Shown piece by piece: positions 56,471-64,000 of a stretch of 64,000 nucleotides of DNA (position 1 is its first letter; each line of letters opens with the position of its first letter). The translations under genes were made by a program, and so were the position numbers. Source of the stretch: Bradyrhizobium sp. SK17 (lineage in GTDB: Bacteria; Pseudomonadota; Alphaproteobacteria; Rhizobiales; Xanthobacteraceae). Below the pieces are notes generated by a model that worked only from the letters and a program-made list of their open reading frames with translations, had not been told where the DNA came from and ran no database searches. The DNA lies in assembly GCF_002831585.1 (NCBI RefSeq), contig NZ_CP025113.1:7083001-7147000 (forward strand). The letters run 5' to 3'.

Positions 56471-56607
56471 CTCCTCGGCAAGTCCGGACGGGACGCCCGG
56501 GCTCGAATGTCCGGCCCGGTTATAGGGGACCGCTAGGGCCCTTACAACGCAAGCTTCCTGCTCGGACGAGCTATGCGCCGGGGCATAATTGTCAATGCAA
56601 ACATTGG

Positions 56608-57120
56608 TTAACCGCGGCCGCGCCGACGATATGTCACATAGGAGAAGTCGACGCTGTCGTCCGGACCTGCCGGATTTCGCACGCGCGCGACCTCTTCCCA
56701 CTGCGCGGCATCGATCATTTCGAACCGTGTATCGCCGTCCGGCCGGGCATGGACCTCGGTGATCTCCAGGCGATCGGCCGTGCCCATCCATTGCGCATAG
56801 ATTTCCGCGCCACCGATGATGGCAATTTCAGTGGCGAAACGCCGCAGCGCGTCACCAAGCGCAATTGCGCGGGCGTTCTCGAACGAGGTCGTGACGATGG
56901 CGCCGCGCGCGCGGTAGCTCGGATCGCGCGTCACCACGATGTTGGTGCGCCCCGGCAGCGGCCTGCGCAGCGACTCGAAGGTCTTGCGCCCCATCACGAT
57001 GGGCTTGTTCAGCGTCATCGCCTTGAGGCGCTGCTGATCGGATTTCAGCCGCCACGGGATTGCGTTGCCGTTTCCGATCACGCCGTTCTCGGCGACCGCA
57101 ACGAGGAGCACGATCTCCAT
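56608..57120 (-). CDS. folA: Dihydrofolate reductase
   Basis: 170 residues. NADPH-dependent reduction of dihydrofolate, recycling the folate consumed by ThyA. MEIVLLVAVAENGVIGNGNAIPWRLKSDQQRLK (substrate site with Trp and acidic equivalent), IVMGRKTFESLRRPLPGRTNIVVTR, IAIIGGAEIYAQW and ITEVHARPDGD are typical. The ATG overlaps the GNAT stop by one base (TGATG), as does the next pair upstream. Confidence 0.95.
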   Translation of the reverse strand: MEIVLLVAVAENGVIGNGNAIPWRLKSDQQRLKAMTLNKPIVMGRKTFESLRRPLPGRTNIVVTRDPSYRARGAIVTTSFENARAIALGDALRRFATEIAIIGGAEIYAQWMGTADRLEITEVHARPDGDTRFEMIDAAQWEEVARVRNPAGPDDSVDFSYVTYRRRGRG

Positions 57121-57605
57121 CAACGCGTCCCTTCCGCGAGCGCCGACAGCGCAGGACCGGAGACGCGACAGATCGTCCATTCGTCCATCAGTTCGGCGCC
57201 GAGCGACTTGTAGAATGCGATCGACGGCGCGTTCCAGTCGAGCACCGCCCATTGCAGGCGCGCCCAGCCATTGGCGAGGCATTGCTTCGCCAGATGCACC
57301 AGCAGCGCCTTGCCGATGCCCTTGCCGCGCAGCGCCGGCCGCACGAAGAGATCCTCGAGGTAGATGCCGTGGCGGCCGGCGAAGGTGGAGAAATTGACGA
57401 ACCAGACCGCGAAGCCGGCCGGTTCGCCGTTCCATTCCGCGATGTCGCAATAAAGCCGCGGGTTGGCGCCGAACAGCGCCTCGGCGATATCGGCCTCGCT
57501 GGCGTGAACCTCGTGCAGCAGCTTCTCATACTCGGCGAGCTCGCGGACCAGCGAGAACACCAGTCCGGCCTCATCGGGCCGCGCGCGGCGGATCAACAGC
57601 GACAT
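57120..57605 (-). CDS. GNAT-family N-acetyltransferase
   Basis: 161 residues. GNAT fold with the acetyl-CoA loop VRPALRGKGIGKALLVHLAKQC and C-terminal SIAFYKSLGAELMDEWTICRV. Probably a diamine/polyamine-like or unknown acetyltransferase (YLEDLFVRPALRGKGIG is shared with spermidine/spermine-type members). It is wedged between thyA and folA, sharing one base with each (TGATG junctions). Confidence 0.9.
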   Translation of the reverse strand: MSLLIRRARPDEAGLVFSLVRELAEYEKLLHEVHASEADIAEALFGANPRLYCDIAEWNGEPAGFAVWFVNFSTFAGRHGIYLEDLFVRPALRGKGIGKALLVHLAKQCLANGWARLQWAVLDWNAPSIAFYKSLGAELMDEWTICRVSGPALSALAEGTR

Positions 57606-58399
57606 CAGACCGCGACTTCGGCCTTGATGTGCGGATGCGGATCGTAGCCTTCGAGTTTGAAGTCCTCGTAGCGGAACGCGAAGATGTCCTTCACGTCGGG
57701 ATTGATCGCCATCGTCGGCAACGGCCGCGTCGGCCGCGTCAGTTGCAGGCGCGCCTGCTCGAGGTGGTTCGAATAGAGATGCGCATCGCCGAGCGAGTGG
57801 ACGAAATCGCCGGGCTTCAGCCCGGTCACCTGCGCCACCATCATGGTCAGCAGCGCATAGGAGGCGATGTTGAACGGCACGCCGAGGAACACGTCGCCGG
57901 AGCGCTGATACAGCTGACACGACAGCTTGCCGTTGGCGACATAGAACTGGAACAGGCAGTGGCATGGCGGCAGCGCCATCTTGTCCACCTCGGCCGGATT
58001 CCAGGCGCTGACGATCAGCCGCCGCGAATCCGGATTGCGCTTGATCATCTCGATGACGTTCGTGATCTGGTCGATGCTGCGGCCATCGGGCGCGGGCCAC
58101 GAGCGCCATTGCGAGCCGTAGACCGGGCCGAGGTCGCCATTGGCGTCGGCCCATTCGTCCCAGATCGTGACGCCGTTGTCGTTGAGATATTTGATGTTGG
58201 TGTCGCCGGCGAGGAACCAGAGCAGCTCGTGCACGATCGCCTTCAGCGGCAGCCGCTTGGTGGTCAGCATCGGGAACCCGGCCGCAAGATTGAAACGCAT
58301 CTGGTGGCCGAAGATCGACAGCGTGCCGGTGCCGGTGCGGTCGTGCTTCTCGGCGCCGTCGGCGAGGATGCGTTCGAGCAAATCGTGATACTGGTTCAT
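57605..58399 (-). CDS. thyA: Thymidylate synthase
   Basis: 264 residues, converts dUMP to dTMP with methylenetetrahydrofolate. Catalytic Cys in [68 protein letters not shown], and [14 protein letters not shown] are typical. It heads the thyA-GNAT-folA coupled set, followed by hflKC and degP. Confidence 0.97.
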   Translation of the reverse strand: MNQYHDLLERILADGAEKHDRTGTGTLSIFGHQMRFNLAAGFPMLTTKRLPLKAIVHELLWFLAGDTNIKYLNDNGVTIWDEWADANGDLGPVYGSQWRSWPAPDGRSIDQITNVIEMIKRNPDSRRLIVSAWNPAEVDKMALPPCHCLFQFYVANGKLSCQLYQRSGDVFLGVPFNIASYALLTMMVAQVTGLKPGDFVHSLGDAHLYSNHLEQARLQLTRPTRPLPTMAINPDVKDIFAFRYEDFKLEGYDPHPHIKAEVAV

Positions 58400-58586
58400 G
58401 ACTGGTTCTTGGCGGTCTTTTCGAGGCTTCGAGAGAACGGCGAATGTAGCGGCCAGGGCCGCCGGTCGACACGCTGATTCGGCTGAACGGGCCGATTATA
58501 CCCCGAAAAATGACAACGCCTCCGACAAACGACAAGGGGCGGAACTCGCGTCCCGCCCCCCGCTCTATCCGCTTGATCGTACTCGA

Positions 58587-59567
58587 TTAAGTTGCCGGCT
58601 TCAGCACCGGCGTCCATTTCGCGATCTCGTTCTTGACGAGCGTCGCCAGCGCCTCCGGGGTGCGGTTGGCGGGCGCCGGGATCACGCTGCCGAGCTCGAG
58701 CAGCCGCTTGCGGACGTTGTCATCGTCGAGCGCCTTGATGGCCGCAGCGTTCAGCGTGGCGATGATAGCGGGCGAAGTTCCCTTCGGCGCGAAGATCGCG
58801 TTCCAGGCCTGGGCCTGGAAGGCCGGCAGCCCGGCTTCGGTCGTGGTCGGGACGTTCGGCAGCGACGGATTGCGCTCGGGGGTCGCGACCGCATAGGCCT
58901 TGATGGTGCCGGCGTTGATCTGCGGCACCGCGTTGACGATCTGGTCGCACATGTAATCGACCTGGCCGGCGACCAGCGCGTTCATCGCGGGTCCGGTGCC
59001 GTTGAAGGGCACGCCCACCGGCTTGACCTCGAGGATCGAGTTGAGCAGCTCGCAGGAGGCATGCGAGACCGAGCCGATGCCGGCATGCGCGGCGTTGACC
59101 TTGTCGGCATTCGCCTTCACGTAGGCGATGAATTCCTTCAGATCCTTCGGCGGGAAATCCTTGCGGGCGAGGATCAGGATCGGCGTGCCCGCGAGCAGCG
59201 CGACCGGCTCGAAATCCTTCTCCGGGTGATAGGCAAGCTTCGGATAGAGCGGCACGGAGGCGGCGTGCGTGCCCATGTGTCCGGTGACCAGCGTGTAGCC
59301 GTCATTGGCGGCGCGGGCCGCGCGCGTGGTCGCGGTGGTGCCGCCGGCGCCGACCACGTTCTCGATGACGATGCTCTGGCCGAGCGTCTGCGCCATGTGC
59401 GCGGTGACGATGCGCGAGATGACGTCGGTCGGACCGCCGGCTGCGAACGGCACGATCATGGTGATGGTGCGGGTCGGATAGTTCTGCGCGGACGCCGGCA
59501 CGGCGAATGCACTCAACGCGGCAAATGCCGAAAGGCATGCGCCCGCAAGCGAGCGAATGGACATCAT
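58587..59567 (-). CDS. tctC: Tripartite tricarboxylate transporter binding protein (TctC/Bug)
   Basis: 326 residues. Signal peptide from ATG 59567 with GGGAGGA upstream (MMSIRSLAGACLSAFAALSAFAVPASA). Bug-family features: YPTRTITMIVPFAAGGPTDVISRI, VVGAGGTTATTRAARAANDGYTLVTGHMGTHA and VPFNGTGPAMNALVAGQVDYMCDQI. Binds a carboxylated compound for TctAB. Transcribed after tctB-tctA, but behind a terminator. Confidence 0.93.
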   Translation of the reverse strand: MMSIRSLAGACLSAFAALSAFAVPASAQNYPTRTITMIVPFAAGGPTDVISRIVTAHMAQTLGQSIVIENVVGAGGTTATTRAARAANDGYTLVTGHMGTHAASVPLYPKLAYHPEKDFEPVALLAGTPILILARKDFPPKDLKEFIAYVKANADKVNAAHAGIGSVSHASCELLNSILEVKPVGVPFNGTGPAMNALVAGQVDYMCDQIVNAVPQINAGTIKAYAVATPERNPSLPNVPTTTEAGLPAFQAQAWNAIFAPKGTSPAIIATLNAAAIKALDDDNVRKRLLELGSVIPAPANRTPEALATLVKNEIAKWTPVLKPAT

Positions 59568-59593
59568 CTCAATTCCTCCCGGGAACGTTTGAC

Positions 59594-59627
59594 CAATAAA
59601 AATGCCGGCCAAATCGGCCGGCATTTT
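59594..59627 (-). terminator. Terminator between tctA and tctC
   Basis: On the minus-strand transcript AATGCCGGCC-GATTT-GGCCGGCATT is followed by TTTATT, a strong intrinsic hairpin 74 bases after the tctA stop and 27 bases before tctC. It must limit tctA to tctC read-through or mark a separate tctC promoter. Confidence 0.85.
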
Positions 59628-59700
59628 CATTTCACGAGACCACATCGAGTGTCGATTCGACTTCCGCCTGCGGCGCGCGGACGCAGGCGGAGCAGGATGC

Positions 59701-61218
59701 TCAGCCCTCGGACTCCACGAACACCTCGTCGCGCTTCGCACGCAGGGCCGGCAGCACGGCAAGCACCAGGAGGCCCGCCGCGATCGCCAGCAGCACCGCC
59801 GACAGCGGCCGCGACAGGAATACGCTCCAGTCGCCGCGCGAGATCAACAGCGCACGGCGCAGGTTCTCCTCCATCAGCGGACCGAGCACCATGCCGAGCA
59901 GCAGCGGCGCCGGCTCGAAATCGTGCTTGATCAGCCAATAGCCGACCAGGCCGAACGCGCCTGCGAGGATGACATCGACCGGCGCGTTGTTTACCGAATA
60001 GATGCCGATCGCGCAGAACACCACGATCGAGGGGAACATCAGCCGGTACGGCACGCGCAGCAATCGGACCCAGATGCCGACCAGCGGCAGATTGATGATG
60101 ATCAGCATCAGATTGCCGATCCACATCGAGGCGATCATGCCCCAGACCAGGTCGGGCTGCTTCTGCATCACCTGCGGGCCCGGCACGATGCCATGAATGG
60201 TCATCGCGCCGACCATCAGCGCCATCACCGCGTTCGGCGGAATGCCGAGCGTGAGCAGCGGGATGAACGAGGTCTGCGCCGCGGCGTTGTTGGCGCTTTC
60301 CGGCGATGCCACGCCCTCGATCGCGCCGCGGCCGAACCGCGACGGATCCTTGGCGAGCTTCTTCTCCAGCGTATAGGCCGCGAACGATGCGATCACCGCG
60401 CCGCCGCCCGGCAGGATGCCGAGGATCGAGCCGAGCACGGTGCCGCGCAGGATCGCCGGCGTGGAGTCGACCAGGTCCTTCCTGGTCGGCATCAAGCCGG
60501 TGATCTTCTGCTGCACCAGATTGCGGTTCATCTCGGCGCCGGCGTCGAGGTTGCGGATGATTTCCGCGAAGCCGAACACGCCCATCGCCACGGTGGCGAA
60601 GCCGAGGCCGTCCGCGAGTTCGGGGATGTTGAACGCCATGCGCGAAGCGCCGGTCTCGATGTCGGAGCCGACCATCGACAGCAACAGGCCGAACACGATC
60701 ATCGCGATCGCCTTCAGCACCGAGCCCTTGGCGAGCACCACCGCGAAGATCAGGCCGAGCACCATCAGCGAGAAATACTCGGCCGGGCCGAACGCCAGCG
60801 CGAGCTTGGTCAGCGGCGCGCCGAGCACGGCGATCAGCACGGTCGCGACGCAGCCGGCGAAGAACGAGCCGATCGCGGCGATCGCCAGTGCCGGACCGGC
60901 ACGGCCCTGCTTGGCCATCTGGTGACCGTCGAGCGCGGTGACCACGGAGGTCGCCTCACCGGGAATATTGACCAGGATCGAGGTGGTCGAACCACCATAT
61001 TGCGCACCGTAATAGATGCCGGCGAGCATGATCAGCGCGCCGACCGGCGGCAAGCCGAAGGTGATCGGCAACAGCATCGCGACGGTGGCAATGGTGCCGA
61101 TGCCCGGCAGCACGCCGACCAGGGTGCCGACCAGCGCACCGATCAGACACATCAAGAGGTTGATCGGCGAGAAGGCGACGGCGAAACCGTGCGCGAGATT
61201 GGCAAACAGTTCCATCAC
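59701..61218 (-). CDS. tctA: Tripartite tricarboxylate transporter large permease TctA
   Basis: 505 residues, about twelve membrane helices. Conserved GVLPGIGTIATVAMLLPITFGLPPVGALIMLAGIYYGAQYGGSTTSILVNIPGEATSV is seen (split by segments here), and the second repeat with GILPGGGAVIASFAAYTLEKKL. Pairs with TctB. Substrate unknown (citrate, tartrate, aromatic acids possible). Confidence 0.94.
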   Translation of the reverse strand: MMELFANLAHGFAVAFSPINLLMCLIGALVGTLVGVLPGIGTIATVAMLLPITFGLPPVGALIMLAGIYYGAQYGGSTTSILVNIPGEATSVVTALDGHQMAKQGRAGPALAIAAIGSFFAGCVATVLIAVLGAPLTKLALAFGPAEYFSLMVLGLIFAVVLAKGSVLKAIAMIVFGLLLSMVGSDIETGASRMAFNIPELADGLGFATVAMGVFGFAEIIRNLDAGAEMNRNLVQQKITGLMPTRKDLVDSTPAILRGTVLGSILGILPGGGAVIASFAAYTLEKKLAKDPSRFGRGAIEGVASPESANNAAAQTSFIPLLTLGIPPNAVMALMVGAMTIHGIVPGPQVMQKQPDLVWGMIASMWIGNLMLIIINLPLVGIWVRLLRVPYRLMFPSIVVFCAIGIYSVNNAPVDVILAGAFGLVGYWLIKHDFEPAPLLLGMVLGPLMEENLRRALLISRGDWSVFLSRPLSAVLLAIAAGLLVLAVLPALRAKRDEVFVESEG

Positions 61219-61222
61219 GCCC

Positions 61223-61723
61223 TCACTGGATCAGGAAACGCGGGAACATCGGCATCGGAAGTCCCAGCACATAAGGGAAAAGCAACGCGCAGCCGAGCGT
61301 CAGACAGCCGCCGACAATGATGGCTTCGATCCATCTGGTCTCGTGCGAGCCCATCGCCGCGATCAGGAAGGCGGCGAAGGCGGAGACCACGAGCCCGAGC
61401 GGGCGGATCGCCAGCGCGAAGAACACGATCGCCGCGGACACGAACAACGGGCCGCGCCAGGAATAGGCCCCGATCTGCGGGCCGTCATTCAGGATTCCGA
61501 TCAGCGCAACGGCGCCGCCGAGCAACAGCAACAGCACGGCGAACATGCGCGGCGCCGTTCCGGCGCCGAACGAGAATCCGTGCATGCCCTGCAAATCGCT
61601 CGAGGCCCACAAGGCAAACAGCGCGACCGCCACCATGGCGAGCCCGCCGACGAAATCCTGCGGACCGCGCACCCATTTCGGCAAGATCGTTTTGACCGGC
61701 GCCTCGCTCGGCGTATCGCTCAT
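61223..61723 (-). CDS. tctB: Tripartite tricarboxylate transporter small permease TctB
   Basis: 166 residues, four membrane helices (FVGGLAMVAVALFALWAS; MFAVLLLLLGGAVALIGIL; PLFVSAAIVFFALAI; CLTLGCALLFPYVLGLPMPMFP). The last motif LPMPMFP is a typical TctB ending. First gene of the tctBA(C) cluster; 4 bases from tctA. Confidence 0.9.
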   Translation of the reverse strand: MSDTPSEAPVKTILPKWVRGPQDFVGGLAMVAVALFALWASSDLQGMHGFSFGAGTAPRMFAVLLLLLGGAVALIGILNDGPQIGAYSWRGPLFVSAAIVFFALAIRPLGLVVSAFAAFLIAAMGSHETRWIEAIIVGGCLTLGCALLFPYVLGLPMPMFPRFLIQ

Positions 61724-61816
61724 GACTTCGCTTCCCCCCGTCAGGGCTGTGTCGCCCGTATTGATTGAATGGCTTGGCTTGCGGTGCGTTGACCGAGACC
61801 TTGCTAGCGATTTTCG

Positions 61817-62861
61817 TCAGACAACGCCAGCAAAACCCAAGAGACCTCCGGCAAGCAACATCCATAAAGGGTTGATCCGCGTCGCAAAGGCAAGTGCGGC
61901 TGCAACAATGGTGATCAGGATCGCGATCCAACTTTGGTCTGATGTCTGCGCCGCGTTGAGACCGTTTGCGGCGATCAGGCCGATCGACGGAGGAGCCAGT
62001 GCCGCCTGCATGATCGCGGGCAGGCACGCGTCGCGCCAGCGATCAAGGAAACGGCTCACATAATAGGCAAGCAGCGCGTCGGTCCGCACATCGCAACCGC
62101 CGCTGCCAGCGCCGCGGCGACGCCTGCGACAGAATAGCCTATCAGCGTCACGATCAGCACGTTCGGTCCCGGCGAGAGCTGCGACATCGCGAACACGTCG
62201 GTGAACTGCTTGTCGATCAGCGATGCACGTCGACGGCGGCGCGCTGCATTTCGGGGATCGCTGAATTGGCCCCGCCGATCGCAACCAAGACCGCCGCCAG
62301 GATGACGAGGGCTGTGACATCGCGCCGCTTCAACGGCGGCATCATCATCTTGAGGACGACGGCGAACAGCAGGCCGACCGCGGCACAGGCCACGCCGGCG
62401 AGCGTGCGGCGCAGCGCGTCGATCTCGCCGTCATGGGAATAGAGCGCGGCCAGGGTGGTCGCGATCAGCATCGGCGGTCCGGCCGGCCCGGCGAAAGCCG
62501 CGGGCTCATCCGCGATGCCGCGAAAGCGCGAGCCGAACACGGCTGACCGGTCGACGATGTTCGGACCTGGCAGGAAATGGCACAGCGCGAAGGTCTCGTT
62601 GAACGCCTCCGGCGTCACCCAGTGGCGCTGTTCGATGATCGACCGCCGGGCCCAGACCAGCCCCCTTGCGAAAAGCCGACGAGGGAATCTTGGCAAGGCC
62701 AGGAACAGTTCGAGCAGGCCGGGCTGGTGGAGCGGAAACGCCCACGGGGCGTCCGGCGCCGGAGCGGCAACCGGCGGGAGTTCCGGGGCATCAATGGAGC
62801 CTGGACAGCGCCGGATAGCGCCAAGGATCCTGGCCGAGGCCTGTGCCAAGGCGCCGGTCAA
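61817..62861 (-). pseudogene. chrA: Decayed chromate transporter (chrA)
   Basis: Both halves of a ChrA-type transporter are recognisable, but no frame is intact. First domain: LLELFLAL (one frame), AKI (second), VGFSQGG (third), then WARRSIIEQRHWVTPEAFNETFALCHFLPGP back in the first. Second domain: SLIDKQFTDVFAMSQLSPGPNV lies in one frame and LLAYYVSRFLDRWRDACLPAIMQAA in another, ending near 61817. At least four shifts are needed. Normally the two domains form a ~400-residue permease that exports chromate. Here non-functional. Confidence 0.85.
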
Positions 62862-62934
62862 CCTAAATCGGTGGGTTTTCCCAATTGAATCGGCCTGAAT
62901 CCGCTCTGTTTTTCTATGGCTTTGCCGCTATATT

Positions 62935-63275
62935 GGGGGTGCCGGTTCGCCGGCTATGGAAATAAATGACCGTCGCAATAAACCATTCGGACCCGGGGGC
63001 GGTACCCGGCGCCTCCACCAAAACCCATCTCGAACCCATCCTCGGGTGGCTTTTGGCGGGGGCGAAATAGGATCGACGAGGGCGTAAAGGGCGCGTTTTT
63101 TCTCGGTATGGTTCCGCCGACATCGGGCCATTGCAATAGTTGCCAACGACAACTTTGCTCCGGTTGCTCAGGCTGCGTAACGCAGTTTGAAAGACCATCT
63201 TAAAGTCCTAGCGGGTTAAGCTCCGCTAGGCGGGGTCCGGAGGCACCTGGCAACAGAAGCCTCCACTTTATTTTT
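62935..63275 (+). ncRNA. ssrA: Circularly permuted two-piece tmRNA
   Basis: Acceptor piece first: it ends CCCGGCGCCTCCACCA at 63020. The 5' end of the coding piece, GGGGGCGAAATAGGATCGAC, starts at 63058. These two ends pair as an alanine-type acceptor stem with the G3-U wobble. The tag frame GCC AAC GAC AAC TTT GCT to GCG TAA (63142-63180) encodes ANDNFAPVAQAA. Pseudoknot hairpins follow, the last GGAGGC / GCCTCC (63239-63264) before TTTATTTTT. The order acceptor piece then coding piece is the permuted alphaproteobacterial form, needing an internal loop (63021-63057) to be cut out. TATATT at 62929 may be the -10 box. Boundaries are approximate. Confidence 0.93.
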
Positions 63276-63409
63276 CGATCGGGCGTCCGCCCGCATTTCA
63301 ACTGCCGGCCCTGCTGATTTCCGGCTTTCGGCGGGGTAGCATGGCAAGAGGGGCGAGTCGGACGATCCGGCGCTGCCTCGCCGGCCATTTTCGAAGCGAC
63401 AGGATCACC

Positions 63410-63931
63410 ATGGCGACCGATCACATCCGATATGACGTGCTGGCGCGCGACGCGCTGCGCGGGGTGCTGCGCCGGGTGCTGTCCGACGCCGCCGAGCATG
63501 GCCTGCCGGGAGAGCACCATTTCTACATCACCTTCCTGTCGCACGGCGACGGCGTGAAGCTTTCGGCGCGGCTGCTTGCGCAGTATCCCGAAGAAATGAC
63601 CATCATCCTCCAGCACCAGTTCTGGGACCTGGTGGTGACGGAGGATCGCTTCGAGGTCGGCCTGTCGTTCGGCGGAATTCCCGAGCGGCTGACCGTGCCG
63701 TTTGCCGCGGTGACGCGCTTCCTCGATCCCTCCGCACCGTTCGATCTGCGCTTCGACGTCTCCGAGGCGCTGTCTGAAGACGCTGCTCCCGCCGCCGCGC
63801 CGGCCGCTCCCCTTCCCACGCCGGCCGCTCGCGCAACAGTCGAGACCGAGACGGCCGATACCGAGCAGGAGCCGGCCAAGCCCAGCGAGGGCGCCGAGGT
63901 GGTGCGGCTGGACCGCTTCCGCAAGAAATAA
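63410..63931 (+). CDS. sspB: SspB, ClpXP adaptor for ssrA-tagged proteins
   Basis: 173 residues from ATG 63410. The alphaproteobacterial SspB fold: MATDHIRYDVLARDALRGVLRRVLSDAAEHGLPGEHHFYITFLSHGDGVKLS (split by the usual pattern), LARYPEEMTIILQHQFWDLVV, FGGIPERLTVPFAAVTRFLDPSAPF. A long Ala/Pro/Glu linker leads to a basic C-terminal tail (VVRLDRFRKK), the ClpX-docking motif. Tethers tagged proteins to ClpXP. AGGATC lies just upstream. Its neighbour ssrA makes the tag it recognises. Confidence 0.93.
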   Translation: MATDHIRYDVLARDALRGVLRRVLSDAAEHGLPGEHHFYITFLSHGDGVKLSARLLAQYPEEMTIILQHQFWDLVVTEDRFEVGLSFGGIPERLTVPFAAVTRFLDPSAPFDLRFDVSEALSEDAAPAAAPAAPLPTPAARATVETETADTEQEPAKPSEGAEVVRLDRFRKK

Positions 63932-63977
63932 TCTAAACCCGGATCGATCCTCGACCTTGTAGGATGCTTGCCAGGAT

Positions 63978-64000
63978 CGGGATGACAGGTCGTCATCCCG
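63978..64000. terminator. Palindrome at the right edge, after sspB
   Basis: CGGGATGAC (63978-63986) and GTCATCCCG (63992-64000) form a hairpin with a five-base loop, running to the last base of the window. It may be a terminator for sspB or the start of a CGTCATCCCG-type dispersed repeat. Confidence 0.5.

Noticed and set aside
59602..61320. A 572-codon plus-strand frame opposite tctA
   Set aside because: Extremely rich in His, Arg, Asp and Gln, the typical antisense product of a hydrophobic membrane gene; tctA is intact on the other strand.
62914..63198. A 94-codon minus-strand frame over the ssrA region
   Set aside because: Antisense of a structured RNA gene; the acceptor stem and tag frame on the plus strand are decisive.

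Overview
The window reads as a chromosomal segment of a slow-growing rhizobium-type alphaproteobacterium, most likely Bradyrhizobium or a close Nitrobacteraceae relative. The grounds are high GC, genes that closely resemble Bradyrhizobium families (DUF3551, DUF2336, PEP-CTERM proteins ending in a WAMMLLGFAG-type tail, TRAP, TTT and Liv transporters), a circularly permuted two-piece tmRNA gene, and several inverted-repeat families typical of this group. There is no sign of a prophage, insertion sequence, CRISPR array, tRNA or rRNA. No genus-level search could be run, so the assignment is inference.

Layout. 1-2.7 kb: a TRAP dicarboxylate-type transporter (dctP-dctQ-dctM, dctM cut by the window edge). 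2.7-8.2 kb: a compact accessory locus with a secreted PEP-CTERM protein, a membrane hybrid histidine kinase, a divergent NarL/FixJ-type regulator, a small putative lipoprotein, and two near-identical tiny membrane peptides that flank the set. Two copies of one CTAGGAC operator-like sequence lie upstream of the PEP-CTERM gene and of the regulator. 8.3-10.1 kb: leuA with a leucine-rich leader peptide. 10.3-15.7 kb: a CPBP protease, PPK2 and a livHM-livFG transporter without a binding-protein gene. 15.8-30.7 kb: mixed metabolic genes (hydrolase, Nudix, cupin, Fe-S protein, three SDR proteins with an XRE regulator, an SsuA-like ABC transporter split over two places, a ketopantoate-reductase relative, DUF3551 pair, HD hydrolase). 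30.8-43 kb: an osmoprotectant-type ABC transporter with a fused permease/binding protein, a NEW3/ABC-2 export operon, a sulfatase-fold membrane enzyme, TetR, a ferric-reductase-like protein, a class III cyclase and a DUF2336 protein. 43-50.3 kb: ilvC, ilvN, a threonine dehydratase and ilvB, the last behind a textbook attenuator. 50.4-58.4 kb: miaA and serB diverging from overlapping start codons, then a long minus-strand run thyA-GNAT-folA-hflK-hflC-DUF2065-degP. 58.5-61.7 kb: a tripartite tricarboxylate transporter. 61.8-64 kb: a decayed chrA, the permuted ssrA gene, and sspB.

Functional threads. Branched-chain amino acid synthesis dominates: leuA, ilvC, ilvN, ilvB and a threonine dehydratase all lie here, and both leuA and ilvB carry their own leader peptides, one rich in Leu and one in Ile/Leu/Val. 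Membrane protein quality control is grouped (hflK, hflC, degP), and ssrA sits beside sspB, the adaptor that delivers ssrA-tagged proteins to ClpXP. The most unusual region is 3.2-8.0 kb, where a shared operator and a duplicated 16-residue membrane peptide suggest a small two-component-controlled envelope system that I do not recognise from the literature.
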